Source of the DNA: Halisarca cf. caerulea
Lineage: Eukaryota > Porifera > Demospongiae > Chondrillida > Halisarcidae
Reading direction: 5' to 3'
Assembly: GCA_963170055.1 (NCBI GenBank)
Contig: CAUJGJ010000179.1
Coordinates: 2,238,601 to 2,302,600 of the forward strand
Length of the DNA: 64,000 nt
Position numbers and translations under genes: made by a program. The notes beneath the pieces were generated by a model that was not told the origin of the DNA, did no database searches, and was given only the letters and a program-made list of their open reading frames with translations. Of the stretch, positions 47,938-60,578 are shown piece by piece; positions within the stretch are counted from its first letter, which is position 1, and each line of letters starts with the position of its first letter.

Positions 47938-48661
47938 CTGAAAACAAAAGTAGTAATGTAAATAATGACAAACGTAAATACTATACAAGACATATTCCAT
48001 ACACACGTACATGCACACATTATGAATGCATGAAGAAAGACTCACATTACAAGACTACATAGCCATCAACAGACCACTATCCAGACAATACAGAAAATAC
48101 AACAAAATGGATAGTAATCGAGGTTCTCCTCAGGAATTTTGAAGGCATATTGTCCCTCCCCCCCCCAGTTAACAGATAAGGGCTATTATAAGGAACCTGT
48201 AGAAATGGAAGGCATAGCACTCCCAGTTTAAGGAATAGCAGCTATGTGAAGGCATAGCACTCTACTTTTAAGGGATATGGAGCGCTATACTTGAGTATTG
48301 CTGGGGAGAACACCGGTAATATTATGTCATTAGCTGTGCTAACCTTCGCCATGAAACCCACTACACACCAGCAAAGTTGCTGCTCAACACAAAATATTTG
48401 TGGCACTACATTTAGAGGATTTCACCTGTTCATAATTTCTATGGTGAGAGGCATGCTATTGTACAAAAATGGCTACCATCAGACATCCTGCAGCGCCTTG
48501 CTGGAGAGACAATGGAATTCTAAAGCCCCATACAAAAGGTCTTCGGCTAACTTTTCGTTAACAGGAACCTCCTTAATACCTGACACTCCAAGAGAAGTGA
48601 CAAGACATAGAGAGAGAACACATCACCCAATGTAGAGAGAGCACACCACTCAATGTAGAGA

Positions 48662-49113
48662 GACTCAACGGTACAGACTCAATGGTACGGACTCAATGGT
48701 ATGGACTCTATGGTACAGACTCAATGGTACAGACTCTATGGTACAGACTCTATGGTATGGACTCAATGGTACAGACTCAATGGTACGGACTCTATGGTAC
48801 AGACTCTATGGTACGGACTCTACAGTACGGACTCAATGGTACGGACTTAATGGTACAGACTATACGGTACGGACTCTATGGTACAGACTGTATGGTACGG
48901 ACTCAATGGTACGGACTCAATGGTATAGACTCAATGGTACAGACTCTACGGTATGGACTCTACGGTACGGACTCTATGGTACGGACTCTATGGTATGGAC
49001 TTAACAGTACAGACTCTATGGTACAGACTCTATGGTACAGACTCTATGGTACGGACTCTATGGTACGGACTCAATGGTATGGACTCTATGGTACAGACTC
49101 TATGGTACAGACT
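48662..49113. repeat. 14-bp minisatellite
   Basis: About 32 copies of ATGGTACAGACTCT with A/G, CT/CA and T/C variants. Several overlapping open frames are by-products. Confidence 0.96.
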
Positions 49114-49114
49114 C

Positions 49115-49300
49115 AGACTAGTTTTCAAACTGCCATTGCAAATGTAAATGTGGTGTTCCCTTGCATGTATGTGGCCACCGTGTTGGTACCACATGTTACA
49201 GTAAGTAAAGGCTATTATAGTACAATGTGTCCTTGACACCACTATTTTTGTACACCATGTGCCCATGATCAGAGCTTTTAGAAACCCCCTTATTTTCTTT
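49115..49300. mobile_element. Internal fragment of the 19341-type hAT-like repeat
   Basis: CTAGTTTTCAAACTGCCATT, ATGTGGCCACCGTGTTG, AGTAAGTAAAGGCTATT and CTTTTAGAAACCCCCTTATT align with 19620-19800. The terminal GGGGCGTAGC repeats are missing. Confidence 0.7.
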
Positions 49301-49390
49301 ATCTAGTATCTTTAGCCAGGAATCATTCATTTCTTCATTGAATTCATCCATTAAGTCTGTGTATGCCTTAGCTGGTGGTGTAGCCATAGA
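49301..49390. repeat. Segment duplicated at 52075-52155
   Basis: TATCTTTAG, CATTTCTTCATTG, ATTCATCCATTAAGTC and GCCTTAGCTGGTGGTGTA occur in the same order at both places. On the minus strand this copy reads MATPPAKAYTDLMDEFNEEM. Probably part of a dispersed repeat; function unknown. Confidence 0.6.
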
Positions 49391-49399
49391 AAGACATAG

Positions 49400-50065
49400 A
49401 AAGTCTCAGAACACACACTCAATGTAGAGGGAACACACACTTAATGTACAGAGAACACACACTCAATGCAGAGAGAACACACACTCAATGTAGAGAGAAC
49501 ACACACTCAATGTAGAGAGAACACATGCACACTCAATGTAGAAAGAATACACCACTCAATGTAGAGAGAACACATGCACACTCAATGTAGAGAGAGCACC
49601 ACTCAATGTAGAGTGAACACATCACTCAATGTTCAGAGAACATACCACTCAATGCGGAAAGAACACACCACTCAATGTGGAGAGAACACACCACTCAATG
49701 CGGAAAGAACACAGCCACTCAATGTAGAGAGAACACATCACTCAATGTTCAGAGAACATACCACTCAATGCGGAAAGAACACACCACTCAATGTTCAGAG
49801 AACATACCACTCAATGCGGAAAGAACACACCACTCAATGTGGAGAGAACACACCACTCAATGCGGAAAGAACACAGCCACTCAATGTGGAAAGAACACAG
49901 CCACTCAATGTGGAGAGAACACCACTCAATGTGGAGAGAACACACACTCAATGTAGAGAGAACACACACTCAATATAGAGAGAACACACACTCAATATAG
50001 AGAGAACACAACACACAATGTACAGAGAACACACACATAGAGAGAACACACTCAATGGAGTTAGA
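49400..50065. repeat. 22-bp minisatellite
   Basis: About 28 copies of CACTCAATGTAGAGAGAACA with AC endings; variant forms (GCGGAAAG, GTTCAGAG, GTGGAGAG) alternate. A 108-bp variant order appears twice (49620-49740 and 49740-49880). Confidence 0.95.
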
Positions 50066-50459
50066 TACACTAGTCTAAAGCTGCATGTGGATGCCCAGCA
50101 GTAAACTACTGCATTGTCTCACATCTGCTGATCCAAAGTCACTTGATCCAATGTGCCCTGTGCGCTATAGAGGCAAGAATAAGTAAAAGTTTATGAAAAG
50201 TCAAACAGTAGAGATCCCTGCCAAACAGTCTCAAGAGCTAACTTGACAATTTGAAGGTAATACAATCACATGATTGTCAACTATCGTTCTTCTATCGTTG
50301 TTCTAGGCTGTGGAGAACACAAAACAAAATACATTGTTGTTTAAATACTAGATCCTAGAGGCATCACATTGCCCACTTTATGCCATAAGAGTATCTATGC
50401 TGTAACTTTCGTTAACTGTGTTTTAGTTTCCTAGCCATTCTTGCCTGACTGTGACATAC

Positions 50460-50563
50460 CCTGCAAGGAATCTGAGCATCAAGATAGTACAATCTTTCGC
50501 CAGTACTGCATCGTCGACGGGGCGTAGACATGTCTTCCTGTACGCTAAGGGGTAGCCCCTCCA
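50460..50563 (-). CDS. Possible first exon of a minus-strand gene
   Basis: ATG at 50563 opens MEGLPLSVQEDMSTPRRRCS and runs to a strong donor, CAG-GTATGT, near 50460. It is a candidate 5' exon for the unidentified gene ending at 47762, but the phases do not join without a missing exon, so the link is speculative. Confidence 0.25.
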
Positions 50564-50656
50564 TTTCATCAATTAATTAGATTGGCACACAAAGCGCGCC
50601 AAAACAAGACAACAGCCAATCAGAATGCTCAACACAAAACGGAAGTAGAACTTTAG

Positions 50657-50664
50657 TATAAAAG
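50657..50664 (+). promoter_or_regulatory. TATA box
   Basis: TATAAAAG, preceded by CCAATCAG (CCAAT box) at about 50614, is the best core-promoter match in the window. It faces right into the GC-richer duplicated block, whose transcript, if any, is not identified. Confidence 0.4.
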
Positions 50665-50689
50665 CTGCTGTCTTCGCCATTTTCCTTTG

Positions 50690-51900
50690 TGAGTAGTTGT
50701 CGTGTTGGTTGCAGGCTCCAATAGCGCTGAATTCAGAAAAGGGGTAACTCCGAACCCGGGTGACCAAACCGACCAGGCTACTACCTTGCGCCCATGCTGG
50801 CGGGATCTAGGAAGCCCGTAGTAGTCTCCCTTAAGGGGTCCTGGAGTAAGTCTTTGGTGCGGGGCGTTAAGAGTCAGCCGCATGGCGCTACTCACCAACC
50901 TTTTGTCGGTGTACGGTCGGAGCTTGCAGATTGGGTACGGTCCTTGCTCCTTAAAGACGTGGGAGTTGTGAGTTTGAGTTCGCCCTTGCAGTGTTGCTTG
51001 CCACATAGTCCTTTGGAGGCAGGTCCGCTTCATTGGAAGTGGGAAGGGCCTGTAAGTTACCGTTCTCTTCTCCATCTCTTTGCTGTCTAGTACCCAGCGG
51101 TGTGATGTAAGGCCCGTGAGACTTGCAGATCATCGCCCGGTTACACGTATCGTATGTGTGCCGGTGTACGGTGTCAGTCGATGTACGGTCGGAGCTTGTG
51201 ATCGGGTGCGTCCTTGCTCCTAGCAGACATTTGGGGGCGGTGTCTGAAAGTCCCCAGCGGTGACGTGTCATCGCACGGCTACACTTTGTGTGCCACAGTC
51301 GTTGTACGGGTCGGTGTACGGTCGGAGCTTGTGATTGGGTGCGTCCTTGCTCCTAGCAGACATTTGGGGGCGGTGTCTGCAAGTCCCCAGCGGTGACGTG
51401 TCATCGCACGGCTACACTTTGTGTGCCACAGTCGTTGTACGGGTCGGTGTACGGTCGGAGCTTGTGATTGGGTACGTCCTTGCTCCTTAAAGACACGGGA
51501 GTTGTGAGTTTGAGTTCGCCCTTGCAGTGTTGCTTGCCACATAGTCCTTTGGAGGCAGGTCCGCTTCATCGGAAGTGGGAAGGGCCTGTGAGTTACCGTT
51601 CTCTTCTCCATCTCTTTGCTGTCTAGTACCTAGCGGTGTGATGTAAGGCCCGTGAGACTTGCAGATCATCGCCCGGTTACGCGTATCGTATGTGTGCCGG
51701 TGTACGGTGTCAGTCGATGTACGGTTTCAGTCGGTGTACCGTGACGGTCCTAGCCAGTGACTGTGGCAAGTTTTTGCCTGAAGATTCCAGGGTAGTCTTG
51801 TGGACGATGTGCGACCTGTCTAATTGTGTTCTGGGAGAGGAACTGGTGTTGCAGCTGTTTCAGCAACTTTTGTTGGTAAGTATTCAGTTGCTGATCCATA
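50690..51900. repeat. GC-richer block with internal duplications
   Basis: A segment of about 170 bases (TGCAGTGTTGCTTGCCACAT ... TTGCAGATCATCGCCCGGTT) at 50987-51140 recurs at 51523-51680. A different 130-base unit (GGTCGGAGCTTGTGAT ... AGCGGTGACGTGTCATCGCA) is present in tandem at about 51190-51320 and 51320-51450. Base composition is unlike its AT-rich surroundings. Open frames cross it on both strands, but none shows a recognisable domain. It may be a gene 5' region or a retroelement terminal region. Confidence 0.6.
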
Positions 51901-53670
51901 CATGTGTACGTCATATCTAAGAATGAGAATACCTGGTCTTCGTAGTTTTGTCAATGTACGTAGTAAATAATAATTTATAATAATTGCCTACTGAAGACGT
52001 AAAATGGCTGTAATTGCTGTACACTTCCTTGGGTCATGTCCCTTTGTTTCTTTACTGTACCATGTCATATATTTCAGTATCTTTAGGCATCACTTATTTC
52101 TTCATTGGATTCATCCATTAAGTCTTGTGTGTGCCTTAGCTGGTGGTGTATAGCCTTTTGAAATGCCTGAATAACCTGAAACTTGAATTTCAAATATATT
52201 CTTGATGATTGATATGATTTTTATGATTTTTATAGAACCTGTAGCGGCAGCATGGTGGTGCTCGCTTTGTGGGGTAGCTGTGCAGTTGCAGGAGCTCAAC
52301 ACCAGTGGATGGGCATCCGTGGTACTCGATGTGTAGGACGTAATGGTTCCACTACCCTGAAATCCTGCCTGCTCGAGTAGCCTTTCCAATAAGCCACTGA
52401 ACTGATTGATGTTGTCCATCTCCTCCATGTTGCTGGACCTGTCCTACCAAGACGACCTGAATCTGTTGCATTGTGGTGCTTGGACTAGTCTGAGTAGTGT
52501 CAGTGTTCAGGTGTCCAGTAGCTGATTGGCGCCCGTGGTACTCGTTGTGTAGGATGTAATGGTTCCACAGCCCTGAAGTCTTGCCCGCTCGAGTAGCCAG
52601 TCCACCCTGTCCATCAATTGATCTGTTCAAAGTGGCACCTCCCAGTGATGTCTAGTCTGGATCCCCTTCTGATGATTTCACAGATGCAACTGGTCTGACG
52701 GTAGACTTGTCGCAGCCTGGCTAAATTTTTGGGGCATGATGTACCTCCCCGTCCTCGCCGGATGCCCTGGGCACACAAGTTAGTCGTGTGGCAAAGAGAG
52801 GTACGAGAATGACTGCTATTTATAGCTATACTGCATGTTGACAATTACATAGCTAGCATTTAATTTTACATATTATGACACTATTTGGTTGGTTCTCTAA
52901 TACTTTTTTGTGTTTTATATATTCACAAACTCTACTTGTTAGGTTGTGTATATATGCTAGGATATTATGCATTTGATTGATATACTCAGTTGTTAAATTG
53001 AAATATATTTCACTAGTATTCAGACTGAGATTGATTGCATGGTATTTGCAATGGGTAGTTCCCATGTACAGTAGTTGGTTCACTTGCTCAGTAGCTGGTT
53101 GGTGCACCACACCCAAAACAATGCTAGGACTCCACATGGGGCCAATGCAGCAATGCGTGACAAAATCTGCAAGATAACTTGTATTTTTGTTAAGTACACC
53201 CATTACAGGCTTACTGCATATTCTCTAAATCAATTTGTCACACCTAGTTTCACAAAAAATTCTTTTGACAAGAAGTATAGAATTTATGTAGAATTGTTTT
53301 CCAGAACCTATACCTTTGAGAATGGCTGATGAAACTTTGGAGTCAATTAAGGAACGAATACTTAGGCTATTACAAACCGCATATACATGGTTATAATAAT
53401 CTCAATTAAGTGTAGTGAAAGGAACATTAAAGTGCAGCTCTCTTGTACATAGTTTGCAAGTTTTGAGGGGTAGCTCATCACATTGTTATGCCTAGCTGCC
53501 ATTTTGTCAGTCACACTCAACAGTATGCCTACCCCAACAGAACAAAAACAGCAAATAATTATCTATTGATAAATTATTATATTATTGTCAAGTTACAAGA
53601 GTTAAATGAAACGTTTTGGCTAAAATATGCATCATTATGACCATGTAGTTACTTCTGTGCGTGAAGTGAT
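51900..53670. other. No confident gene; diverged local duplication
   Basis: ACTCGATGTGTAGGACGTAA then TGGTTCCACTACCCTGAA and CTGCTCGAGTAGCC (about 52323-52385) recur as a diverged copy at about 52540-52600. The minus strand reads NINQFSGLLERLLEQAGFQG in the first copy. No domain recognised; from 52850 to 53670 I see only AT-rich DNA. Confidence 0.4.
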
Positions 53671-54236
53671 CTAGCTATAAGTTTGGGGTGTGTATCTGTG
53701 TGTTGTTCTGATGTTCTGTGCTAGTGGTGGTGCTTGCTGTGTGTGCAGTGGGTAGTGGGGATGGTGCATGTGTGTCTGGTTGTGCAGCATGGTGTGGGTA
53801 CTGTAGAACATGTGGTGTGTACTAATGTATTGCGTGTGGAGTGTAAAATGGTGTAGGGTATGAAGCATATTATGGCATAGGTGGAGGGTGTGTCGGGAAT
53901 GGTAGTGGCTGTGCATGGTGTGGAGGTGCGGATGGCTGAGGGATTGTGGCTGGCGTCTGGGGTGATGTGCTGGGATCGCAGGAGTTGTGGTTGTCTTGGA
54001 CACTGAGTGTCCATCCTCCTGCCCTTGTGCACTTTCCACCTACAAGGGTAGTATTCAGTTGTATATATAGGCTTTACCATACACAAGCTTACTATGTACT
54101 TTAGTTCCTTTCTGTTGAGGTGCGAAAAGTTACATCTGTGCTTCTTCTTACACCCATTTGTGATGTTAAAGAATTTACACAATTTAGTGTTAGTAGACTT
54201 TTCTATCGGAAAGGGCCAAACATCATAAATGTACAT
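53671..54236 (-). CDS. CCCH zinc-finger protein with His-rich tail, partial
   Basis: Reading frame MYIYDVWPFPIEKSTNTK leads into CKFFNITNGCKKKHRCNFSH, a C-X8-C-X5-C-X3-H zinc finger of the kind that binds RNA. A small intron (about 54091-54041, GTAAGC to TTGTAG) joins RKELKYIV to ESAQGQEDGHSVSKTTTTPA. The rest is a His/Thr/Pro-rich low-complexity tail (HLHTMHSHYHSRHTLHLCH) to a TAG at 53671. Upstream exons may exist beyond 54236; a TTTCCGATAG acceptor at about 54205 could be used instead of the ATG. The His-rich tail could be partly chance open frame. Confidence 0.5.
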
Positions 54237-54339
54237 ACATAATACCAGAACATTTGAAATGCGAGGTGTACTTATTTTGCTGTTTAGGCTTGCTAGCTTT
54301 GTAAAAATAATTCATAGGCATAGGAAGATGTTTTGAATT

Positions 54340-54358
54340 GGGGGGGGGGGGGGGGGGG
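54340..54358 (+). repeat. Run of 19 G
   Basis: Nineteen consecutive G residues, unique in this AT-rich window. Length is probably uncertain in the assembly. Confidence 0.95.
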
Positions 54359-54359
54359 C

Positions 54360-55674
54360 GAGCAATGAACATCACGTAACATGAATCCTTTCCGTGTGCA
54401 TATAAACAGAATATGTTTTTGCATAACTAGCGTAAGTGGTGCACAATGCCGACATAACAGTAGGGTTTCTACAGTACATTCATTATCTTCCCAGCTTGAG
54501 GATACATACAATATTGTTTCTTTCAACTTTGGAGGAATGTTCAGTTCAATTCAGTTAAATTCTCATTTAGACTGGAGATCATCTGATGCCACTAGCCCAA
54601 TGGGTAACTATGTAGGATCCCAATGACAAAGAGAGTGAGATGCAATACAAAACATAAACAGTAAATAAACAGTAAAATATGCACATGCATAAGCTACTGG
54701 ACCAAAACACTAAACCAAGCACACACATAAAGGAAAATACTGGGCCAGACACTAAGAACATGCATGCACAGGTGTAGAGGACAGTTCTATACTTTACACT
54801 ACCTGTAGAATACACTAACTACTGCTACACTAATTGAATTCGAAGACTTGCATGCAGTGTACTTGTTTTGAAGAACCATAGGCAAAGACCAGCTGACAAA
54901 CAAATCTACCAGTCACTTCTTACAGGCAGGCAACGGCAAAACCGCGCTATATAAGATTGCGCAATAATTTGCAAATGGCGGCTTGCTATAGGTAGCGTTG
55001 TAAAGTCAATTTTATTGTTTAAAACTTCCTCTTTGTAGCAAATTTTACAATAAAACTTACTTTCTGTTGAAAGATGATATGTTTACACTTTTAAATGTGG
55101 GTTTTAGGTTACATAGCAGATTTCTTGATTATTTTAAAAATGAAGATGTACATCTGAACATTGACAAACTGAAAACCCTTGCCAGACATCCTTAGACTAC
55201 AATACTCTGAATGCCATGGCCACTTAGCTGTCCAGCTTTAAATATGTGCATGGATTGCATGGCTGGGGGTTCTGTGGAGGTATGATTTTGATGAATTGTT
55301 TACCATCTGTTTAGGCTAGGCAATGCTATTAGAGCTTGGGACTGTATGGTGCTTATGAGAAATTATTTGTGTAGGAACTCTGCAACTGCCATGTTATTTT
55401 GATAAGGGGCAAGGAGAAACGGCGGAAACAGCGGAAACAGTGGAAATGCTCTCAGTAAGCATTTGCCATATATTGTTTGACCCCACCCACATGCCCACAT
55501 GTATCTACATACTACACAGTCTCACCTAGTGATTGTCACTGTAAATAGTTTAGGTGAAAGTGATGTATACACAATTGGCCAAAAGAACATAAACATTTTA
55601 CAGTTAATTGTATTTAATGCAAACATATGCAAAATATGAGCCATGTGTACACTTGCACACACACCCACACCCAC
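54360..55674. other. No gene recognised
   Basis: CTATATAAG at 54949-54957 precedes ATGGCGGCTTGCTATAG-GTAGCG at 54976, a possible start exon with a donor, but I found no convincing continuation. GGCGGAAACAGCGGAAACAG forms a short tandem repeat near 55420. Confidence 0.4.
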
Positions 55675-55745
55675 ACAACACACACAACACACGCACACAT
55701 GCACACAGACACACACACACACACACACACATACACACACACGTA
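55660..55745. repeat. (CA)n microsatellite
   Basis: CA-rich run directly abutting the left end of the 63-bp satellite. Confidence 0.95.
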
Positions 55746-58700
55746 CATGGCTTCCTGCATCAAATAAAACACTTCCTGTGAAAAAATTTTCAAGTTCTGA
55801 TGTGGCCACATGGCTTCCCGCATCAAGGTGAATACTTGCTGTGGAAAAGATTTCAATTTATGATTTGACCATATTATCTCTACCCGCATCAAAGGAACAA
55901 CTTTCTGTGATAAAAATTTCAATTTCCGACATGGAAAATAGCTTCCTGCATATAGACAAAACTTCCTGTCAAAAAATTTCAATTTCCCACTTAACAACAT
56001 GGCTTCCCGCATCAAAGGGAACACTTCCTGTGTTAAAAATTTCACTATCCCACGCCACCACATGGATTCCCACTTCAAAGGGAACACTTCCTGTGGTGGT
56101 TATAGAAATTCTTCGACATGCTAGATCGATTAGGATAAGTTTTAACTTTGGACAGATATCGCATGTCACAATTTTTATCAACAATCATTCAATTGTACAA
56201 CATTTCGCCCACTTGGGCTTCTTCAGGTAAAAACTTATCCTAACTTCCTGTGGTGAACATTTCAATTTCCCACACCTCCATATGGTTTCCTGCATCAAAG
56301 GGAAGACTTCCTGAGGGAAAAATTCCAATTTCCCACGACTCTACGTGGTTTCCCGCATTAAAGTAAAAACTTCCGGGTTGAAAATTTCAATTTCCCATGA
56401 CACCTTATAGCTTCCTGCATCAAAGTAAACACTTCCTGTGGTGAAAATTTAAATTTCCAACGCCTCCACATGGTTCCCCGCATAAAGAGGAAAACTTCCA
56501 TGATGGAAATTTTAATTTCCAACGCCTCCACGTGGCTTCCCACATCAAAGTAAACACTTCCTGTGGTGAACATTTCAATTTCCAATGCCTCCTGATGGCT
56601 TTCCGCATAAAGGGAACACTTCCTATGGTTAAAATTTCAATTTCCCATGCCTTAACAAGGTTTCCCGCATCAAAGGGAACACATCCTCAGGTGAAAATTT
56701 ACATTTCCCACGCCACCACATGGCTTCCCGCATCAAAGGGAACACATCCTGAGGTGAAAATTTACATTTCCCACGCCTCCACATGGCTTACCGCATCAAA
56801 GGGAACACATCCTGAGGTGAAAGTTTACATTTTCCACACCACCACATGGCTTCTCGCATCAAAGGGAACACATCCTGAGGAGAAAATTTACATGTCCCAC
56901 GCCACCACATGGCATCCCGCATCTCAGGGAACACATCCTCAGGTGAAACTTTACATTTCCCACGACACCACATGGCTTCCAAAATCAAAGGGAAAACATC
57001 CTCAGGTGAAAATTTACATTTCCCACGCCACCACATGGCTTACCGCATCAAAGGGAACAAATCCTTAAGTGAAAATTTACATTTCCCACGCCTCCACATG
57101 CCTTCCCGCATAAACGGGAACACATCCTGAAGTGAAAATTTGCTTTTCCCACGCAACCACATGGCTTCCCCCATCAAAGGAAACACATCCTGAGGTGAAA
57201 ATTTACATTTCCCACGCCACCACAAGGCTTCCTGCATCAAAGTGAAAACATCTTCATGTGAAAATTTACATTACCCACGCCACCACAAGGCTTCTCGCAT
57301 CAAAGGGAACACATCCTTAAGTGAAAATTTACATTTCCCACTCCACCACATGGCTTCCCCAATCAAAAGGAACACATCCTGAGGTGAAAATTTTCATTTC
57401 CCACGCTACCACAGGCATCCCGCATCAAAGGGAACACATCCTGAGGTGAAAATTTACATTTCCCACGCATCACATGGCTTCCCGCATCAAAGGGAATAAA
57501 TCCTGAAGTGAAAATTTACATTTGCCACGCTACAACATGGCTTCCCCCATCAAAGGGAACAAATCCTGAGGTGAAAATTTACATTTCCCACGCATCACAT
57601 GGCTTCCCGCATCAAAGGGAATAAATCCTGAAGTGAAAATTTACATTTGCCACGCTACAACATGGCTTCCCCCATCAAAGGGAACACATCCTGAGGTGAA
57701 AATTTACATTTCCCACGCCACCACAAGGCTTCCTGCATCAAAGGGAAAACATCTTCATGTGAAAATTTACATTACCCACGCCACCACAAGGCTTCTCGCA
57801 TCAAAGGAAACACATCCTTAAGTGAAAATTTACATTTCCCACTCCACCACATGGCTTCCCTCATCAAAGGGAACACATCCTGAGGTGAAAATTTACATTT
57901 CCCACACCACCACATGGCTTCCCGCATCAAAGGGAACACATCCTGAGATGAAAATTTAAATTTCCCACGCTACCACATGGCTTCCCGCATAAAAGGGAAA
58001 ACAACCTGAGGTGAAAATTTACATTTCCCACGCCACCACAAGGCTTCCTGCATCAAAGGGAACACATCTTCATGTGAAAATTTATATTTCCCACGCATCA
58101 TATGGCTTTCAGCTTCAAAGGGAATGCATTCTGAGTTGAAAATTTACTTTTCCCACGCCACCACATGGCTTCCCGCATCAAAGGGAACACATCCTGAGGT
58201 GAAAATTTACATTTCCCACGCCAAAACATGGCTTATCACATCAAAGGGAACTCATCCTGAGGTTAAAATTTATAATTGCCCCGCCTCCACATGGCTTCCC
58301 ACATCAAAGGGAACTCATCCTGAAGTGAAAATTAACATTTCCCACACCACCACATGGCTTCCCACATCAAAGGGAACACTTCCAGGGGTGAAAATTTACA
58401 TTTCCCACGCCACCACATGGCTTCCCGCATCAAAGGGAACACAACCTGAGGTGAAAATTTACATTTCCCACGCCACCACAAGGCTTCCCGCATCAAAGGG
58501 AACACATCTTCATGTGAAAATTTATATTTCCCACGCATCATATGGCTTTCAGCTTCAAAGGGAACGCATTCTGAGGTGAAAATTTGCTTTTCCCACGCCA
58601 CCACATGGCTTCCCGCATCAAAGGGAACACATCCTGAGGTGAAAATTTACATTTCCCACGCCAAAACATGGCTTATCACATCAAAGGGAACTCATCCTGA

Positions 58701-60578
58701 GGTTAAAATTTATAATTGCCCCGCCTCCACATGGCTTCCCACATCAAAGGGAACTCATCCTGAAGTGAAAATTAACATTTCCCACACCACCACATGGCTT
58801 CCCGCATCAAAGGGAACACTTCCAGGGGTGAAAATTTACATTTCCCACGCCACCACATGGCTTCCCGCATCAAAGAAAACACATCCAGGGGTGAAAATTT
58901 ACATTTCCCACGCCACCACATGGCTTCCCGCATCAAAGGGAACACATGATTTGGAAATTTTCATTTCACACGCAACCACATGGCTTCCCGCATTAAAGGG
59001 AACACATCCTGAGGTGAAAATTTACATTTCCCACGCCACCACAAGGCTTCCCGCATCAAAGGGAAAACATCTTCAGGTGAAAATTTACATTTCCCATGCC
59101 ACCACATGGCTTCCCGCATCAAAGGGAACACATCCTTGAGGGAAAATTTACATTTCCCACTCCACCACATGGATTCCCTCATCAAAGGGAACACATCCTG
59201 AGGTGAAAATTTACATTTCCCACGCCATCACATGGCTTCCCGCATCAAAGGGAAAATATCCTGAGGTGAAAGTTTACATTTTCCACACCACCACATGGCT
59301 TACCGCATCAAAAAGAACACATCCTGAGGTGAAAATTTACTTTTCCCACGCCACCACATGGCATCCCTCATCAAAGAGAACACATCTTCAGGTGAAAATT
59401 TACATTTCCCACGCAACCACATGGCTTCCCGCATCAAAGGGAAAACATCCTGAGATGAAAATTTAAATTTCCCACACCACCACATGGCTTCCCGCATAGA
59501 AGGGAAAACATCCTCAGGTGAAAATTTACAATTCCCACGCAACATCATGGCTTCCCGCATCAAAGGGAAAACAACCTGAGGTGAAAATTCACATTTCCCA
59601 CGCCACCACAAGGCTTCCCGCATCAAAGGGAACACATCTTCATGTGAAAATTTATATTTCCCACGCATCATATGGCTTATCACATCAAAGGGAACTCATC
59701 CTGAGGTTAAAATTTATAATTTCCCCGCCTCCACATGGCTTCCCGCATCAAAGGGAACACATCCTTAAGTGAAAATTTACTTTTCCCACGCCCCTACGTG
59801 GCTTCCCGCATCAAACGGAACAAATCTTTAAGTAAAATTTACATTTCCCACGCCACCACATGCCTTCCCGCATAAACGGGAACACATCCTGAAGTGAAAA
59901 TTTACCTTTCCCACGCCATCACATGGCTTCCCCAATCAAAAGGAACACATCCTGAGGTGAAAATTTACATTTCCCACGCCAAAACATGGCATCCCGCATC
60001 AAAGGGAACCCATCCTGAGGTGAAAATTTACTTTTCCCACGCCCCCACATGGCTTCCCGCATCAAACGGAACAAATCTTTAAGTAAAATTTACATTTCCC
60101 ACGCCACCACATGGATTCCCACATTAAAGGGAAAACATCCTTAAGTGAAAATTTACATTTCCCACGCCACCACAAGGCTTCCCGCATCAAAGGGAACACA
60201 TCTTCATGTGAAAATTTACATTTCCCACGCATCATATGGCTTCCAGCTTCAAAGGGAACGCATCCTGAGGTGAAAATTTGCTTTTCCCACGACACCACAT
60301 GGCTTCCCGCATCAAAGGGATAAAATCCTTAAGTGAAAATTTACATTTCCCACGCCACCACATGGTTTCCCACATCAAAGGGAACTCATCCTGAGGTTAA
60401 AATTTATATTTGCCCCGCCTCCACATGGCTTCCCGCATCAAAGGGAACTCATCCTGAAGTGAAAATTAACATTTCCCACGCCACCACATGGCTTCCCGCA
60501 TCAAAGGGAACACTTCCAGGGGTGAAAATTTACATTTCCCACGCCACCACATGGATTCCCGCATCAAAGAGAACACAC
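55746..60578. repeat. 63-bp satellite, block 1
   Basis: Units of about 63 bases such as CATGGCTTCCCGCATCAAAG then GGAACACATCCTGAGGTGAA and AATTTACATTTCCCACGCCAC. Divergence is highest at the left end and the array is most uniform from about 56650. A seven-unit block at about 58150-58580 recurs at about 58590-59020 (period about 441). Since 63 is 21 codons, long open frames arise on both strands (for example KIYISHATTWLPASKGTHP repeated); I treat them as non-coding. Confidence 0.95.
56130..56243. mobile_element. 114-base miniature element inside the satellite
   Basis: TTAGGATAAGTTTTAAC at the left and GTAAAAACTTATCCTAA at the right are inverted repeats bounding sequence unrelated to the satellite; satellite resumes with CTTCCTGTGGTGAAC. 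Confidence 0.7.

Noticed and set aside
54976..54998. ATGGCGGCTTGC start exon after a TATA-like motif
   Set aside because: No downstream exon could be joined; noted only in the region entry.
58576..59139. 187-codon repeat protein in the satellite
   Set aside because: Unit length divisible by three gives open frames on both strands; no start, splice or domain evidence.
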